NCBI GenBank assembly: GCA_015698305.1 | Contig: CP048620.1 | Coordinates: forward strand, 2,626,001 to 2,690,000 | Direction: 5' to 3' | Source of the DNA: Candidatus Nitrohelix vancouverensis | GTDB taxonomy: Bacteria; Nitrospinota; Nitrospinia; Nitrospinales; VA-1 | Length of the DNA: 64,000 nucleotides | Shown: in pieces, positions 36,287 through 47,300 of the stretch | Layout: every line of letters starts with the position of its first letter | Position numbering within the stretch: position 1 is the first letter of the stretch | The notes under the pieces: generated by a model | What the model was told of the DNA's origin: nothing | The model's input: the letters and a program-made list of their open reading frames with translations, nothing else | The model's database searches: none | Translations under genes and position numbers: made by a program

Positions 36287-38296
36287 TCACGACGTTTCGG
36301 ATTCGACCTGCAGTGGTTTGGGTTTCACATTTTTGAACTTCCACAGCTGTTGCTTGTAATAGGCATTGTCCGGAACCAGTTCGATCGCTTTGTTGATATT
36401 GGCAATCGCCTTATCCTGTTCGCCCATGACATAATACAACTCCGACAAGGTGTCGATGAATTCATGTCGATTCGGGTAAACCTCAAGCGTTTTCATTGAC
36501 AAAGCCAATCCGTCCTCTACGGAGATTCTCTTTTTGGCGTAAAGCCAGGCGAGTCGATTCATCATTTCATAATTCTCAGGATTGTCGTCCAGGCCCTTGC
36601 GACAATGGCGAATCGCCGTCGAGTAATAACCTTTCTTGCCATACACCGTACAAATGGAAAGCACGATCTCAGGATCGCCCGGTGTCAGCTTCTCCGCTTT
36701 GAACAAAACTTCCAAAGCCTTTTCAAGATCTTTCTTTTCGGACAGGGTATTGCCGAGATGCAAAAGGTACTCTGATCGATCCGGATATTTATCCGTCAAT
36801 TCGGAGAAAATTTTCAGTGTTTCATCCAACTCGCCAAGCCCCAGCATCGCCCGGCCCAGCACGGATCGAGCCTCTGCCATATCCGGATTCTTTTTAACGA
36901 CTTCCGTCATCATATCCTTGGCCTTTTTATAATCTCCCAGAGAAACGAGCAATTTTCCCTTGTCCATCATGATCTGAGTATCGCCAGGGCTGAGCTTCAA
37001 CGCCGTTTTGTATTCCTCCAGGGCTTTTTTATCATCGCGTTTCCCCGCAAAAATAGCTCCCAGTCGGGCATGCACTTTCGGGTTTTCAGGTTCTAATGTT
37101 GCCGCGGCCTGATAAGAACTCAAGGACTCATCCAGCGCGCCCTGTTCAAAGTACCAGTCCGCCAAACGAATTTGAGCTTCGAATATTTTAGGAAACAAAT
37201 CCGCCGCTTTTTTGAATTCAGAAGCCGCCTCTTTCTTCTTCCCGCTCTTGAGCAATGCCTCGCCGAGCGCCAAATGCATCTGGGGATCGTTTTGTTTGAT
37301 TTCCAAGGCGCCCCGAATCTGCTCGATGGCTTCGTCGTATTGCTCCCGCTCCAGTAGCAGTTCGCTGATTAAATTGCGCGCCTGATAATCGTCGCCTTTC
37401 AATTCAATCGCCTGTTTTAAAAATACAATCGCCTCGTCAACAGCCCCGCTCTCCTTGTAAAACATCCCCATCCTGGACAAGGCGACAGGATTGTTCGGGT
37501 CCACCTCAACCGCTTTTTTAAAAGCCAGCTCCGCTTCTTCGACCTGCCCGGACTCCAAATAAGTCATGGCCAGATCCAGACGAAAATCCACATTGGAAGG
37601 CTTCAATTCAACAGCCTGTTTGAACTGCGCCAGCGCCTCGCGATAATTTTTTTTGTTAAAATAAACTTTCCCCAAACCGGCATGCGCCGCAGGATTCGCG
37701 CGCGACACTTCCATCGCCCTCTTGAACTGAATCTCTGCATCTTCAAACTGACTGCTCTGAAGCAATTGAGTTCCTTTATTCACATAATCTGCGGGATTCC
37801 CTGGAATGAGCTCCTGATACTTGTAGTAACCGCCGCCCACAACAAGCGCCATAACCGCCGCTATACCAACCGCCTTGCCCTTGCCAGACTTCGCCTTTGG
37901 CTTATCTTCGTTTTTAGCTGGTTTGGGAGATTCTACCTGCGGCTTGCCCGCTTTCTGAGTTTTCTCAGGAACCGCCGCGGGAGGCGCGTCGATCATTTTG
38001 CAACGACCTTCAAAATTGGAGCCTTCATCAATCACCAGATGATAGGTCGAAATATCGCCAACCAGACTACTCCCCGCCGCCAGCGCCAGTTTATTATCGG
38101 CGTGCACATTACCCCGCAAAGATCCCAGATTCGTAAAATTATGGGCTTTGATATTGCCTTCAAGGCTTCCGTTCTTGCCGACGACAAAATGGCTGGAAGA
38201 AAAAATTTCCCCTTGAAAGTTTCCATCAAAATGAACAGCGCCCTTAACCCACAGGGTTCCCTCTAACTTGACGCCTTTTTCAAAGTATGAGTCCAT
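36287..38296 (-). CDS. Bactofilin-domain, transmembrane and TPR fusion protein
   Basis: A 669-residue protein with a rare layout. Residues 1-103 form a bactofilin-type beta-helix domain (GTLWVKGAVHFDGNFQGEI, GSLEGNI, GSLRGNVHAD, SSLVGDI). A Lys/Pro linker and one transmembrane helix (about 143-160, VGIAAVMALVVGGGYY) follow, and residues 170-650 contain about 13 TPR units in the periplasm or outside. Bactofilins polymerise on the membrane and organise cell-wall machinery, and TPRs recruit partners, so this may be a membrane scaffold linking cytoskeleton and envelope. GAGGA three bases before the ATG supports the start. Confidence 0.82.
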   Translation of the reverse strand: MDSYFEKGVKLEGTLWVKGAVHFDGNFQGEIFSSSHFVVGKNGSLEGNIKAHNFTNLGSLRGNVHADNKLALAAGSSLVGDISTYHLVIDEGSNFEGRCKMIDAPPAAVPEKTQKAGKPQVESPKPAKNEDKPKAKSGKGKAVGIAAVMALVVGGGYYKYQELIPGNPADYVNKGTQLLQSSQFEDAEIQFKRAMEVSRANPAAHAGLGKVYFNKKNYREALAQFKQAVELKPSNVDFRLDLAMTYLESGQVEEAELAFKKAVEVDPNNPVALSRMGMFYKESGAVDEAIVFLKQAIELKGDDYQARNLISELLLEREQYDEAIEQIRGALEIKQNDPQMHLALGEALLKSGKKKEAASEFKKAADLFPKIFEAQIRLADWYFEQGALDESLSSYQAAATLEPENPKVHARLGAIFAGKRDDKKALEEYKTALKLSPGDTQIMMDKGKLLVSLGDYKKAKDMMTEVVKKNPDMAEARSVLGRAMLGLGELDETLKIFSELTDKYPDRSEYLLHLGNTLSEKKDLEKALEVLFKAEKLTPGDPEIVLSICTVYGKKGYYSTAIRHCRKGLDDNPENYEMMNRLAWLYAKKRISVEDGLALSMKTLEVYPNRHEFIDTLSELYYVMGEQDKAIANINKAIELVPDNAYYKQQLWKFKNVKPKPLQVESETS

Positions 38297-38433
38297 GATT
38301 CCTCAGGATGATTGCGGGCATAATAATGACAAGCATAGTATCAAATTTTTTAATAAGTTACAAATAATCAAGTGTTCCGATAGAGCTATAAAAACATTGA
38401 TTTTTCAATTTCTATCTTACCAATTGAGGCAAA

Positions 38434-38462
38434 TTGGGTTAGGATGTTTGTTTTTTTATAAT
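38434..38462 (+). promoter_or_regulatory. Promoter of rph
   Basis: TTGGGT (38434-38439), 17-nt spacer, TATAAT (38457-38462). The transcript would start near 38469, about 30 bases before the ATG at 38499. Confidence 0.55.
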
Positions 38463-38498
38463 TTCAGATAAATTAATATCTATATGAGCGGAGACACA

Positions 38499-39224
38499 AT
38501 GGATAGACCGAGTGAACGCGGATTCGATGAGATCAGAAAAGTCAAAGTGGTGAAAAACTACACCATGCACCCACACGGTTCGGTCCTGATTCAAATGGGC
38601 AATACAAAAGTGATTTGCGCCGCCACTGTGGAAGAAAAAATTCCGCCGTTTCTTCGAGGCAAAGATTCCGGATGGGTCACCGCTGAATATTCCATGCTAC
38701 CCTCCGCCACCAACACGCGATCTCCGAGAGAAGCTTCGCGCGGCAAACTGACCGGGCGCACCCAGGAAATCCAGCGCCTCATTGGCCGCTCCCTGCGAAC
38801 CGTCGTCGATTTGAAGGCGCTGGGCGAACGCACCATCTGGCTCGACTGCGACGTCATCCAGGCCGACGGCGGCACGCGATGCGCGTCCATCACCGGCGCC
38901 TACATCGCCCTCGTACTCGCCTTGAAAAAACTCAAGAAAGACAAACTGATCGATACGATCCCCGTTCGAGATTATGTCGCCGCCATCAGCGTCGGCATAC
39001 TGGACGGGAAAACCAACATCCTCGACCTCGACTATGCCGAAGATTCCACCGCCAGCGTTGATTTGAATGTCGTCAAAACGGGAAGCGGCGGCTACGTCGA
39101 AATTCAAGGCACTGCCGAGCGCGACCCTTTCAGCGAAACGCAATTGAACGCCATGCTGAAATTAGCAGGTAAAGGCATCGCTCAATTGGTGGAAATTCAG
39201 AAAAAAGCAATCGGCCCCCTATAG
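38499..39224 (+). CDS. rph: Ribonuclease PH
   Basis: A 241-residue phosphorolytic 3'-to-5' exoribonuclease that trims tRNA 3' ends. Typical motifs are [72 protein letters not shown] and [13 protein letters not shown] chose the ATG at 38499 because GGAG (38490-38493) lies five bases before it; an ATG at 38484 has no ribosome site. Length fits the family. Confidence 0.96.
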   Translation: MDRPSERGFDEIRKVKVVKNYTMHPHGSVLIQMGNTKVICAATVEEKIPPFLRGKDSGWVTAEYSMLPSATNTRSPREASRGKLTGRTQEIQRLIGRSLRTVVDLKALGERTIWLDCDVIQADGGTRCASITGAYIALVLALKKLKKDKLIDTIPVRDYVAAISVGILDGKTNILDLDYAEDSTASVDLNVVKTGSGGYVEIQGTAERDPFSETQLNAMLKLAGKGIAQLVEIQKKAIGPL

Positions 39225-39247
39225 GGGCTTGAACGCCCCAACGCAAT

Positions 39248-39901
39248 TCACCGGGAGCGAGTCACGCCCGTCTTTGCACAGATTTCTTCAACGGGACAAC
39301 GACTGCAAAAGGGCGAAGCGGGTCGGCAGATGTTCTGCCCAAAGGTCACCAGCAGATCGTTGAGTCCTTTCCAGTAGCGTCGCGGCAGACGTTTTCGCAA
39401 TCCCTCTTCCGTATCATCCGGCGTTTCCGTTGCGACATAACCCCAGCGGTTCACGATCCGGTGCACATGGATATCCACGCAAATGCCCATGCCGCCAAAG
39501 CCCAACGTGTAGGTCAGGTTCGCGGTTTTACGCCCCACCCCCTTCAGCTTGAGCAGTCCCTCCAGCGAATTCGGAACCTTGCCCGAGTGAACTTCTTCCA
39601 ATTCCCGGCACAATTCCAGTATGGTCTTCGCTTTGTTCCTGAAAAATGCTACCGGATAAATGGCCGTTTCAATCGCCGAAACATCATGTTTGAGGAGTTT
39701 TCGAGGGCTGTCCCCCAACTGAAAAAGCCTCTCCGATGCCGGGCCCGTCGTCTCGTCCCGGGTCCGCAAACTCAGCAAACAGCTCAACAGGACGCGAAAA
39801 GGGTCGCCGCCCTGCCCGATCGAAACCACGACAGGCGTCTGCAAACCCGTCATCGCCTTCTTCAGGCGACGCATCGCAAGCGTCAATGAGGCGTCATCCA
39901 T
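39248..39901 (-). CDS. nth: Endonuclease III-like DNA glycosylase
   Basis: A 217-residue base-excision repair enzyme. The helix-hairpin-helix is LKGVGRKTANL with the catalytic Lys of that motif, the catalytic Asp lies in CVDIHVHRIVNRW, and the C-terminal cluster CxxxxxxCxxCxxxxxC (CRPASPFCSRCPVEEIC) binds [4Fe-4S]. The ATG at 39901 has GGAG nine bases before it; a TTG at 39907 is too close. Convergent with rph, 23 bases apart. Confidence 0.92.
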   Translation of the reverse strand: MDDASLTLAMRRLKKAMTGLQTPVVVSIGQGGDPFRVLLSCLLSLRTRDETTGPASERLFQLGDSPRKLLKHDVSAIETAIYPVAFFRNKAKTILELCRELEEVHSGKVPNSLEGLLKLKGVGRKTANLTYTLGFGGMGICVDIHVHRIVNRWGYVATETPDDTEEGLRKRLPRRYWKGLNDLLVTFGQNICRPASPFCSRCPVEEICAKTGVTRSR

Positions 39902-40019
39902 TTTCAATGCTCCAGGAGCTAATTTTTAATGGGAAACTTATAGCATTAAAACCTTGTATCTGTTAAGATATTGGTTTTTAAATTTCAGGCGTTAGCCACA
40001 TCACTCGTTAACGAATCCC

Positions 40020-40508
40020 ATGCAACATACAATTTCCGTTTTGGTCGTCAACCGATTTGGAGTCCTCTCCAGAATATCGGGATTATTCAGTGGCCGCGGT
40101 TTCAACATTGAAAGCCTCAATGTTGCCGAAACCAGCGAACCCGGTATTTCCAGAATGACTATCGTCACACGCGGCGACGACAGCAAAATCGAACAAATCA
40201 CCAAGCAACTGAACAAGTTGGTAGACATTATCAAAGTCATCGATCTCACAGAAGAGAAATTTGTGGATCGGGAACTCGTCTTGATAAAAATGCACGCCGA
40301 GGCCAAAGCGCGCGAAGAAATCCTGCGCATTGTAGATATCTTCCGGGCAAAAATTGTCGACGTGAGCGCCAACACATACACGGTTGAGATCACGGGTCAC
40401 GAAGCAAAAATACAAGGCTTCATAGAACTACTGGAGCCCTTTGGAATTAAGGAAATCGTACGCTCCGGGCGAATTGCCATCAGCCGGGGCAACAAATCCA
40501 TCAATTAA
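40020..40508 (+). CDS. ilvN: Acetolactate synthase small (regulatory) subunit
   Basis: A 162-residue regulatory subunit with an N-terminal ACT domain (SVLVVNRFGVLSRISGLFSGRGFNIESL, about 5-32) and a C-terminal domain that ends ALS small subunits. It binds valine and activates the large subunit in branched-chain amino-acid synthesis. The large-subunit gene ilvB, which normally precedes it, is absent: nth on the other strand lies upstream. ilvC follows after 24 bases, so the two are cotranscribed. TTGTAT and TTTAAA with 17-nt spacing upstream may be the promoter. Confidence 0.95.
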   Translation: MQHTISVLVVNRFGVLSRISGLFSGRGFNIESLNVAETSEPGISRMTIVTRGDDSKIEQITKQLNKLVDIIKVIDLTEEKFVDRELVLIKMHAEAKAREEILRIVDIFRAKIVDVSANTYTVEITGHEAKIQGFIELLEPFGIKEIVRSGRIAISRGNKSIN

Positions 40509-40532
40509 CAAACCGCAAGTAGGAGAAAAGTC

Positions 40533-41534
40533 TTGTCCAAAATTTATTACAATAAAGACGCTGATATCAAAATCCTGAAGAAAAAAACCATCGCCATCGT
40601 AGGCTATGGCAGTCAGGGACACGCGCACGCGCGCAATCTGCATGACAGCGGTCTCAAAGTCATCGTCGGTCTGAGGAAAGAAAGCGCCTTCTGGAAACGC
40701 GCCGAAAAAGACGGACTGGAAGTTCATACCGTGTCGGATGCAACCAAACAGGCCGACATCATCATGATCCTGATCCCGGACGACAAACAACGGGCGATGT
40801 ACGAAGAGGACATCAAACCCAATTTGAAGAAAGGCGCGGCGATTGCTTTCGGACATGGTTTCAATATCCATTTCGGTCAGGTTGAGCCGCCGGAGAACGT
40901 AGACGTTTTCATGGTCGCTCCTAAAGGCCCCGGACATCTGGTGCGCAGAACCTTTGAACAAGGCGGCGGCGTTCCCTGTTTGATGGCGATTTATCAAAAC
41001 CCGACGAAGAAAGCCAAAGAGATCGCCCTTGCCTACGCAAAAGGCATCGGCGGAACCCGCGCAGGCGTTCTTGAAACAACCTTTAAGGAAGAAACCGAAA
41101 CCGACCTGTTCGGAGAGCAAGTCGTTTTGTGCGGCGGCGCCACCGAATTGATCCGAGCCGGATTCGACACATTGGTGGAAGCGGGCTACAGCCCCGACCT
41201 GGCTTACTTCGAGTGTCTGCACGAACTGAAACTGATTGTCGACCTGATCTATGAAGGCGGCATTGGTAATATGCGCTATTCCATCAGCACCACTGCCGCC
41301 TACGGAGACGTCACCCGCGGCCCGCGCATCATCACCGAAGAAACCCGAAAAGAAATGAAGAAAATTCTGGGCGAGATTCAAAGCGGTCAGTTCGCCAAGG
41401 AATTCATTCTGGAGAACCAGGCCAACCGACCGGTCTTCAACGCTCGTTTGAAACACGACTCCGAACATCTCATCGAAGACGTTGGCGACAAACTACGCAA
41501 GATGATGCCCTTCGTCGGCAAAAAAATTCAATAG
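40533..41534 (+). CDS. ilvC: Ketol-acid reductoisomerase
   Basis: A 333-residue class I enzyme converting acetolactate to dihydroxyisovalerate with NADPH and magnesium. The Rossmann motif is [18 protein letters not shown] (about 22-39); [30 protein letters not shown] and YEGGI are family marks. The start is TTG, supported by AGGAGAA upstream. It is the second gene of the ilvN-ilvC-psd-pssA-accD array. Confidence 0.97.
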   Translation: MSKIYYNKDADIKILKKKTIAIVGYGSQGHAHARNLHDSGLKVIVGLRKESAFWKRAEKDGLEVHTVSDATKQADIIMILIPDDKQRAMYEEDIKPNLKKGAAIAFGHGFNIHFGQVEPPENVDVFMVAPKGPGHLVRRTFEQGGGVPCLMAIYQNPTKKAKEIALAYAKGIGGTRAGVLETTFKEETETDLFGEQVVLCGGATELIRAGFDTLVEAGYSPDLAYFECLHELKLIVDLIYEGGIGNMRYSISTTAAYGDVTRGPRIITEETRKEMKKILGEIQSGQFAKEFILENQANRPVFNARLKHDSEHLIEDVGDKLRKMMPFVGKKIQ

Positions 41535-41541
41535 GCGTCAC

Positions 41542-42171
41542 ATGCGAATACCCATTGCAAAAGAAGGTTATATATTCATCATCCCTCTGGCATTGATCAG
41601 CGCGCTGTGTCTTGCCGCTTCTTTTTATGTCATCGGCGCCCTGTTCACCGGCCTGTTCCTCTTTGTCCTGTATTTCTTTCGCGACCCGGAGAGAAGCATT
41701 CCTTCCGAACCCAATGTCATCGTCTCTCCCGCCGATGGCAAGGTGGTCGAAATCATTTCTGAAACAGACCCCCTTCTGGGACGTCCGTTCACGCGCATCA
41801 GTATTTTCCTGAATGTCTTCAACGTGCACGTCAACCGGATACCGGTTGCAGGAAAGATAAAGACCGTCAAATACAACGAGGGAAAATTTCTCAACGCCGC
41901 AAGCCACAAAGCGTCGCTCGACAACGAACAAAATTCTTTAGTGATCGACACTGGAAACGGCGATATACTGGTTAAACAGATCGCCGGATTGATCGCTCGC
42001 AGAATTGTCTGCTGGGCCGGGGTCGGCGACGAATACCAGCTGGGCCAGCGCTTCGGCCTGATCCGGTTTGGATCGCGCGTTGATTTGCTCATACCCGAAG
42101 ACACCAACATCACCGTTTCCTGCGGCGATATCGTGAAAGGCGGAACCAGTATTCTGGGATATTTGAAATGA
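41542..42171 (+). CDS. psd: Phosphatidylserine decarboxylase (short, PSD-A type)
   Basis: A 209-residue pyruvoyl enzyme that makes phosphatidylethanolamine. Two N-terminal hydrophobic helices (about 10-47) anchor it. The conserved SPADGKVVEI lies at about 63-72, FLNVFNVHVNR in the middle, and the self-cleavage site is the Gly-Ser of FGSRVD, where Ser becomes the pyruvoyl group. The short length matches the archaeal-type Psd. Its stop overlaps the pssA start (ATGA), so translation is coupled. Confidence 0.93.
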   Translation: MRIPIAKEGYIFIIPLALISALCLAASFYVIGALFTGLFLFVLYFFRDPERSIPSEPNVIVSPADGKVVEIISETDPLLGRPFTRISIFLNVFNVHVNRIPVAGKIKTVKYNEGKFLNAASHKASLDNEQNSLVIDTGNGDILVKQIAGLIARRIVCWAGVGDEYQLGQRFGLIRFGSRVDLLIPEDTNITVSCGDIVKGGTSILGYLK

Positions 42172-42914
42172 AGCCGAGACGAGGCGTCTACATCCTCCCG
42201 AGTTTATTCACCACTGGCAATGTGTTCTGCGGCTTTTACGCATTCATTGAAGTATTGAATGAACGCTATTATATCGCCGCCTGGGCCATTGTCATCGCTA
42301 TCATATTCGACGGACTCGACGGTCGAGTCGCTCGCCTGACCAAAACAACCAGCGCCTTTGGAATGCAGTACGATTCCCTGTCCGACATCATTTCCTTCGG
42401 AATGGCTCCTGCGTTTCTCGCCTATTCCTGGGTATTGAAGCCCTTTGGACGAATTGGCTGGATGGCGGCCTTTCTCTTCCTATTGTGCGGGGCCTTGCGC
42501 CTGGCGCGGTTCAACGTCACCAAATCCGACGAGGAAGGCGATAATTTCATAGGCCTGCCCATTCCCGCCGCCGCCGCTTTTATCGCATCCATTGTCATCG
42601 CATTTGAAGACCTGTTTGCAAGCCAGATGAATCCCGCCATCATGGTCGGGGTTGTGTATATTCTTGCCTTCCTCATGGTCAGCAATATCAGGTATCCGGC
42701 TCTGAAAAAACTGGAGTTCAAGAAACGCGTCTCCTTCGCGCGTTTCCTGTTTGTCATCCTGGCTCTGTACGTCTTTGCATCCATCCCCAGAGTCGCTCTG
42801 TTCATGGTCAGTTTTACCTATATGATGCTGGGACCGCTCGGAATCATTTATCGCAAATGGGGAAAGAAAAAAGAATCCCTTGAAACCTCCCCGGTTCCTC
42901 CTTCAGAATACTAA
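42168..42914 (+). CDS. pssA: CDP-diacylglycerol-serine O-phosphatidyltransferase
   Basis: A 248-residue membrane enzyme making phosphatidylserine, the substrate of Psd. The CDP-alcohol phosphatidyltransferase motif DGxxARxxxxxxxFGxxxDSLxD reads DGRVARLTKTTSAFGMQYDSLSD (start about residue 48). Seven to eight helices are visible. Together with psd this pair makes phosphatidylethanolamine. Confidence 0.94.
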   Translation: MKPRRGVYILPSLFTTGNVFCGFYAFIEVLNERYYIAAWAIVIAIIFDGLDGRVARLTKTTSAFGMQYDSLSDIISFGMAPAFLAYSWVLKPFGRIGWMAAFLFLLCGALRLARFNVTKSDEEGDNFIGLPIPAAAAFIASIVIAFEDLFASQMNPAIMVGVVYILAFLMVSNIRYPALKKLEFKKRVSFARFLFVILALYVFASIPRVALFMVSFTYMMLGPLGIIYRKWGKKKESLETSPVPPSEY

Positions 42915-42947
42915 AAGTCTAGCCCTACCCACATTACAAGGAACACT

Positions 42948-43826
42948 ATGTCCTGGTTCGATAAAATAATTTCAAAAACCAGCGTCGGCATCAAAAGCAC
43001 CAAACCCGACGAAATCTGGATCGAATGCAGTAAATGCAAAGAACAAATTTATACCGCTGAATTTGAGGAAAACCTCAAAGTCTGCCCCAAATGCGACCAT
43101 CATTATCGCCTGACTTCGCGCGAGCGTATCCACCTGCTCACCGAACAGGGTAGCTTTAAGGAACACGACGCCGACCTGATCTCCGCCGACCCCTTGAAGT
43201 TCAAGGATAAAAAGAAATACAAAGACCGCATCAAAGCCACGCTGAAGAAAGGCATCAGCAACGACGCCATCGTCTCCGGAACCGGGCGCCTGAACGATCA
43301 TGAAGTGGAATTGTGCGTGTTTGAATTCAATTTTATGGGCGGCAGTATGGGTTCCGTCGTCGGCGAGAAAATCACGCGCGGTATCGAACGCGCCTTGAAA
43401 AATGAATCGGCGATGATCATCGTCAACTGCTCCGGCGGCGCGCGCATGCAGGAAGGCATCTTGTCTCTCATGCAAATGGCGAAAACGGCGTCCGCGTTAA
43501 AACGTCTCGCCGATCAGCACATCCCCTATATCTCCATACTGACCGACCCGACAACCGGCGGCGTGTCTGCAAGTTTCGCCATGCTCGGCGATATCATCAT
43601 TGCAGAACCCGGCGCGCTGGTAGGCTTCGCCGGACCGCGAGTGATCGAACAAACCATTCAGCAAAAACTGCCAAAGGGATTCCAGACTGCTGAGTTCCTG
43701 CTGGATCATGGATTGATCGACCAGGTCGTGCATCGAAGGACCATGAAAAACACCCTCAATAATTTGCTCAGCCATTTGAAGAACACGCCGATCCCCAGCC
43801 AACTGCAGCCGGCGTCTCAATCCTGA
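42948..43826 (+). CDS. accD: Acetyl-CoA carboxylase carboxyltransferase subunit beta
   Basis: A 292-residue subunit of the heterotetrameric acetyl-CoA carboxylase. The N-terminal zinc ribbon has CSKCKEQIY and CPKCDHHY (about 27-55), the carboxyltransferase core has CSGGARMQEGILSLMQMAKT and DPTTGGVSASFAMLGD. It provides malonyl-CoA for fatty acids. AAGGAA precedes the ATG. It is probably cotranscribed with pssA. Confidence 0.96.
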   Translation: MSWFDKIISKTSVGIKSTKPDEIWIECSKCKEQIYTAEFEENLKVCPKCDHHYRLTSRERIHLLTEQGSFKEHDADLISADPLKFKDKKKYKDRIKATLKKGISNDAIVSGTGRLNDHEVELCVFEFNFMGGSMGSVVGEKITRGIERALKNESAMIIVNCSGGARMQEGILSLMQMAKTASALKRLADQHIPYISILTDPTTGGVSASFAMLGDIIIAEPGALVGFAGPRVIEQTIQQKLPKGFQTAEFLLDHGLIDQVVHRRTMKNTLNNLLSHLKNTPIPSQLQPASQS

Positions 43827-43879
43827 CAGAGCGCGTCAGGAAGCATTCCTGAACTTCACCGCTTCAAATATAAGACAAT

Positions 43880-43910
43880 AAAAAAAGGGGCCTCCAATTG
43901 AAGGCCCCTT
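43880..43910 (-). terminator. Intrinsic terminator of the first multicopper oxidase gene
   Basis: Inverted repeat AAGGGGCCT/AGGCCCCTT (43885-43893, 43902-43910) with an 8-nt loop. Read on the minus strand it is followed by a seven-T run (43880-43886), so it ends the oxidase transcript; for accD on the other strand only three T follow, so it may act weakly in both directions. Confidence 0.85.
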
Positions 43911-43930
43911 TCCGTACTGCGACTGCCAAC

Positions 43931-44395
43931 TTATCGCATTGACAAGCGATCATCATCCGGCGTTTCGGACGATGCGTTCGTCACGCCGCGAGGCGTTGCA
44001 CTGCCCAGCGGAAGGATCGAACGGTCGCCTGCGGGCAGAACCTTGAAATAACCCCACTGGCCCGCCTGCTGATACGGCGTTCGGGCGTTCAACCAGAGGT
44101 AGGTGCCAGGATTCTGGTACGTACCGCCAGCGCTGAAGAACGCCTGAATGTATTCGCCACTGCCGAACTCTTCCACGTCGATCATGTCAGAGCCCTCTTG
44201 ATTCAGGTGACGACGCCATTGGTGGCCATCGAGATTGAACATCTGGTTCTGCTCGTTATGAGCGCCGAAGACGTTGATCATCACTCGGTCGCCTGCATGC
44301 GCTTTCAATACAGGCGTTGCCGGGTCTTGATCGGCCGCGACACAAGGCGTGAAGATATTGCCCAGTTCACAACCCTCGTCTTCGCGATACAGCCA
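43931..44395. repeat. Long identical block shared with copy 2 (51354-51818)
   Basis: By eye I find no mismatch over 465 bases at the 3' end of the two oxidase genes, at an offset of 7423. The first mismatch is 44396 (G) against 51819 (A). Identity stops about three bases beyond the stop codon. Confidence 0.8.
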
Positions 44396-47300
44396 GGGCT
44401 CCAGGCGATAGTTCACGCCCGTCAATCCTGCTACGTTCTGCAGGTATGGCATGAACGAGGTGCCGAGGATGTTGTCCTCATCCTGGAAGTACAATGCAAA
44501 GTCACGATAGTTGTGCAACTTCGCATTTTGAGGAAACGTCTTGTCAATGATAACGTCCGCTTTCCACGAGTTACCGAGGCTGATGTCTTTGCCCGTCTCT
44601 GGATCGCGATAAACCGAACCGCGAGGTCCAATGATCAAAGCGCCGAACATACCGTCGCGAACGTTGGTCGTCAGATTACCGAAGTCCCAGATCAACGCGC
44701 CGTTGATGTTGTAATCAGGATGCGCGTAGAAGGTGTAGACTTTGGATTTACCCGGAGCCACCGTCTGGTCGCCCGGATTGTTGCCCACGTTGATGCCCTG
44801 TGAATCCAGAGGATCGAAGGCGATGTTGTTCATGTGAATCGAAGCGTTGCCTTCCGCAAGGCGGTTGGTCAGCTTGATCTTCACACACTCGCCGATGTTA
44901 GCGCGAAGCGTCAGCGGATGAGGCATATGCTCCTCATCATCAGCCGCTTTACTGACCTCGCCTTCCAGTGCGAAGATTTTCGCATCGGCGTTGGCGAGGA
45001 GCAATTTGCGCTCGAAATCAACTTCGATCTCGTCCTCGGCGTTCGGGTTGAACTTCAGCTCGCGATTGATCGCAACCACGCTGAAATTCTTAACCGGAGC
45101 TTTCTTGGGACACAACTCGGTTCGAGACTTCTTGGGATGCTCGTTGCCCGGCAATACTTTCAGATCCGCCTGGATCTCATCGTAAACCCGGAACAGGCCC
45201 CAAGACCCTTCAGAGAGATGCGAGGTGCGACCGTCGTAATATATGTAGTCGCCCGCCATCTCCTGATAACCGCCTGCGGTGGTCGCCAGGTCGTAACGCT
45301 CTGCGATACCGATGTGCAGAGCATTGGTCACACGCGAATCGGCATCATAACGTTCAGGACGGAATCCATGACCGGATATGACCAACGTGTGGGTCTCGTT
45401 CATCATGCCATGCAAGGCGCGGAACACAACGCTGTCGCCCACATACGCCCGAATCATCGGGGTATCGGGATCGCGATGCGCTCTGCTCGAGAACAGAACG
45501 GATGCATCCGGATTCGCCCTCAATCGCGCCGACAAAGACGCCGCACGGAAGTTGAACCCGCCGCCTGTCGTGTGCGTGCCGCCATTCAGATGCGGAAACG
45601 CAACTTCAAGCATGTCCGACGGCATCTGGAAAGATACCGACTGACCCGCCGCAATGGCATTCTCACGAGACAGTCCCGGAGGATTGCCTTCGGTCACCAA
45701 CTGCGCCGTGTGCGGAACCGTGTCATGCAACTGAGCCACGATCTCGCGGAAACTGCCGTTTCGATTGTAAGCGAAAGGCTCGGCGCCGTGAATATCAGCG
45801 ACCGGACCGCTACGAATCGGCTTTCCTGTTTTCGGATCGTGATACGTGGAACCCCAGGGCTCTACGATCGTCGAACCGATACCGCCATGCGGCCAGGTCG
45901 TTGCGCCGAAGGCATGGTCATGCCAGAACACGAGACCCAGGTCCACATCGACCCACCAGCGATAACGAACATACTCGGTGCTCACGATCTGTTGCGCGGC
46001 GTGGGCGTGCGTCATGCCCTCCGTGAACTTGATCGTGTATTTTCCATCTTCAGCAAGACCTTTACGCGGGTCTGGCGTGATGGATTCAATCCAACGAGCG
46101 TCCTTGCCGTTTGCCGTTTCGATGCCGACAATGATGTCTGCTCCGGCATGGAACGGAGTGGCTTCTTTAGCCATCTGGATTTCGATGGTGTCGTCGCCCG
46201 GTTTGGTTGCTTTCAGAAGACGAGCGTTCATCGGTACCGGCATGCCGACATGATGTCCGTTTTTCATCTTCTTGTCGAACTGACGATAAGACCTCATGGA
46301 CTGGTCGTAAGAGAAACCAGAAATTACGCCATCAGAGGCCTGATTGTCGAACTGGAAGAAATGCGGATGGATGTTGACCTTCGACATCTGGAAATTCGTG
46401 AAGTCGTCGTCGTTCCATTCGCTCGTTAAAAGTAAATCCACACAGTCATACACGTTGGCGCGAATGACCAGCGGAATCGCTTTCTTCGGATCGGCTTTCA
46501 CTTCCGCCATCTCTTCGTCAATCACGTAGATCAGACCGTATTTGTCGACGATGGGCGGAGTGTCGCCGTAAGCCCCTGAAAGTTCGATAGGGGTATTGAT
46601 GAAATGCAGATTGTACTGCTTGCGTCCTGCGCCAGCAGGGCAAAGGCTCCAACGTCCCTGCTCGCCCGGTTTAGCAGGCGCGCTACTTTCAACGTTGTTG
46701 CCGGAACGTCCGCTACCCGACTCCGATGCCGTGATGATATCGTTATCGGTTTGCATATGGAAAGGCTCCAGCCAGGGAGCGCCGCCATGATGTCGCGCGA
46801 ACGGAACCCGCTTGCCAAAATGCGGCGTCATGTGAGGCCAGGCCAGCTTGCCAGTCAAGGGGCTGAACTGAATGGGATGGCGTTTACCCGGGTGAGGCGA
46901 CTTGTACTTGGGAGTGTCGTAAGTCGATTCACGTTCGGACATTGCCGTGTTGCCCTTCCATGCATAATCCCAGACCGAACCGTCGTAAGCCAGAATCTGA
47001 CCCTTTTCATCGTCGGTGTGGCCCGGCTTGCCTTGCGGCGGAAGCATGTACTTGACCCAGTCTTTGATGTTGACGACGCGAGTCTCCTGAGTCCAGTCGC
47101 TCGGCTTGTTATCAACGATCTGGTACCTGGTGCCAAACCAGTCCATCGTCTTGCCCACCAGCGTATCCGAAGTCACGCCCTGTGGGATGCGTCCGGCGCG
47201 ATCTGGAAGCTCGACCAGAGGTTTCATAACGTCGGTGCTACCGAACGGATAATTGCCGTTTTGAAGCGTGTTGTACACGCGCCAGTAACCCCACATACCC

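Noticed and set aside
39224-39239. GGGGC/GCCCC hairpin after rph as terminator
   Set aside because: No T run follows on either strand; it overlaps the rph stop codon.
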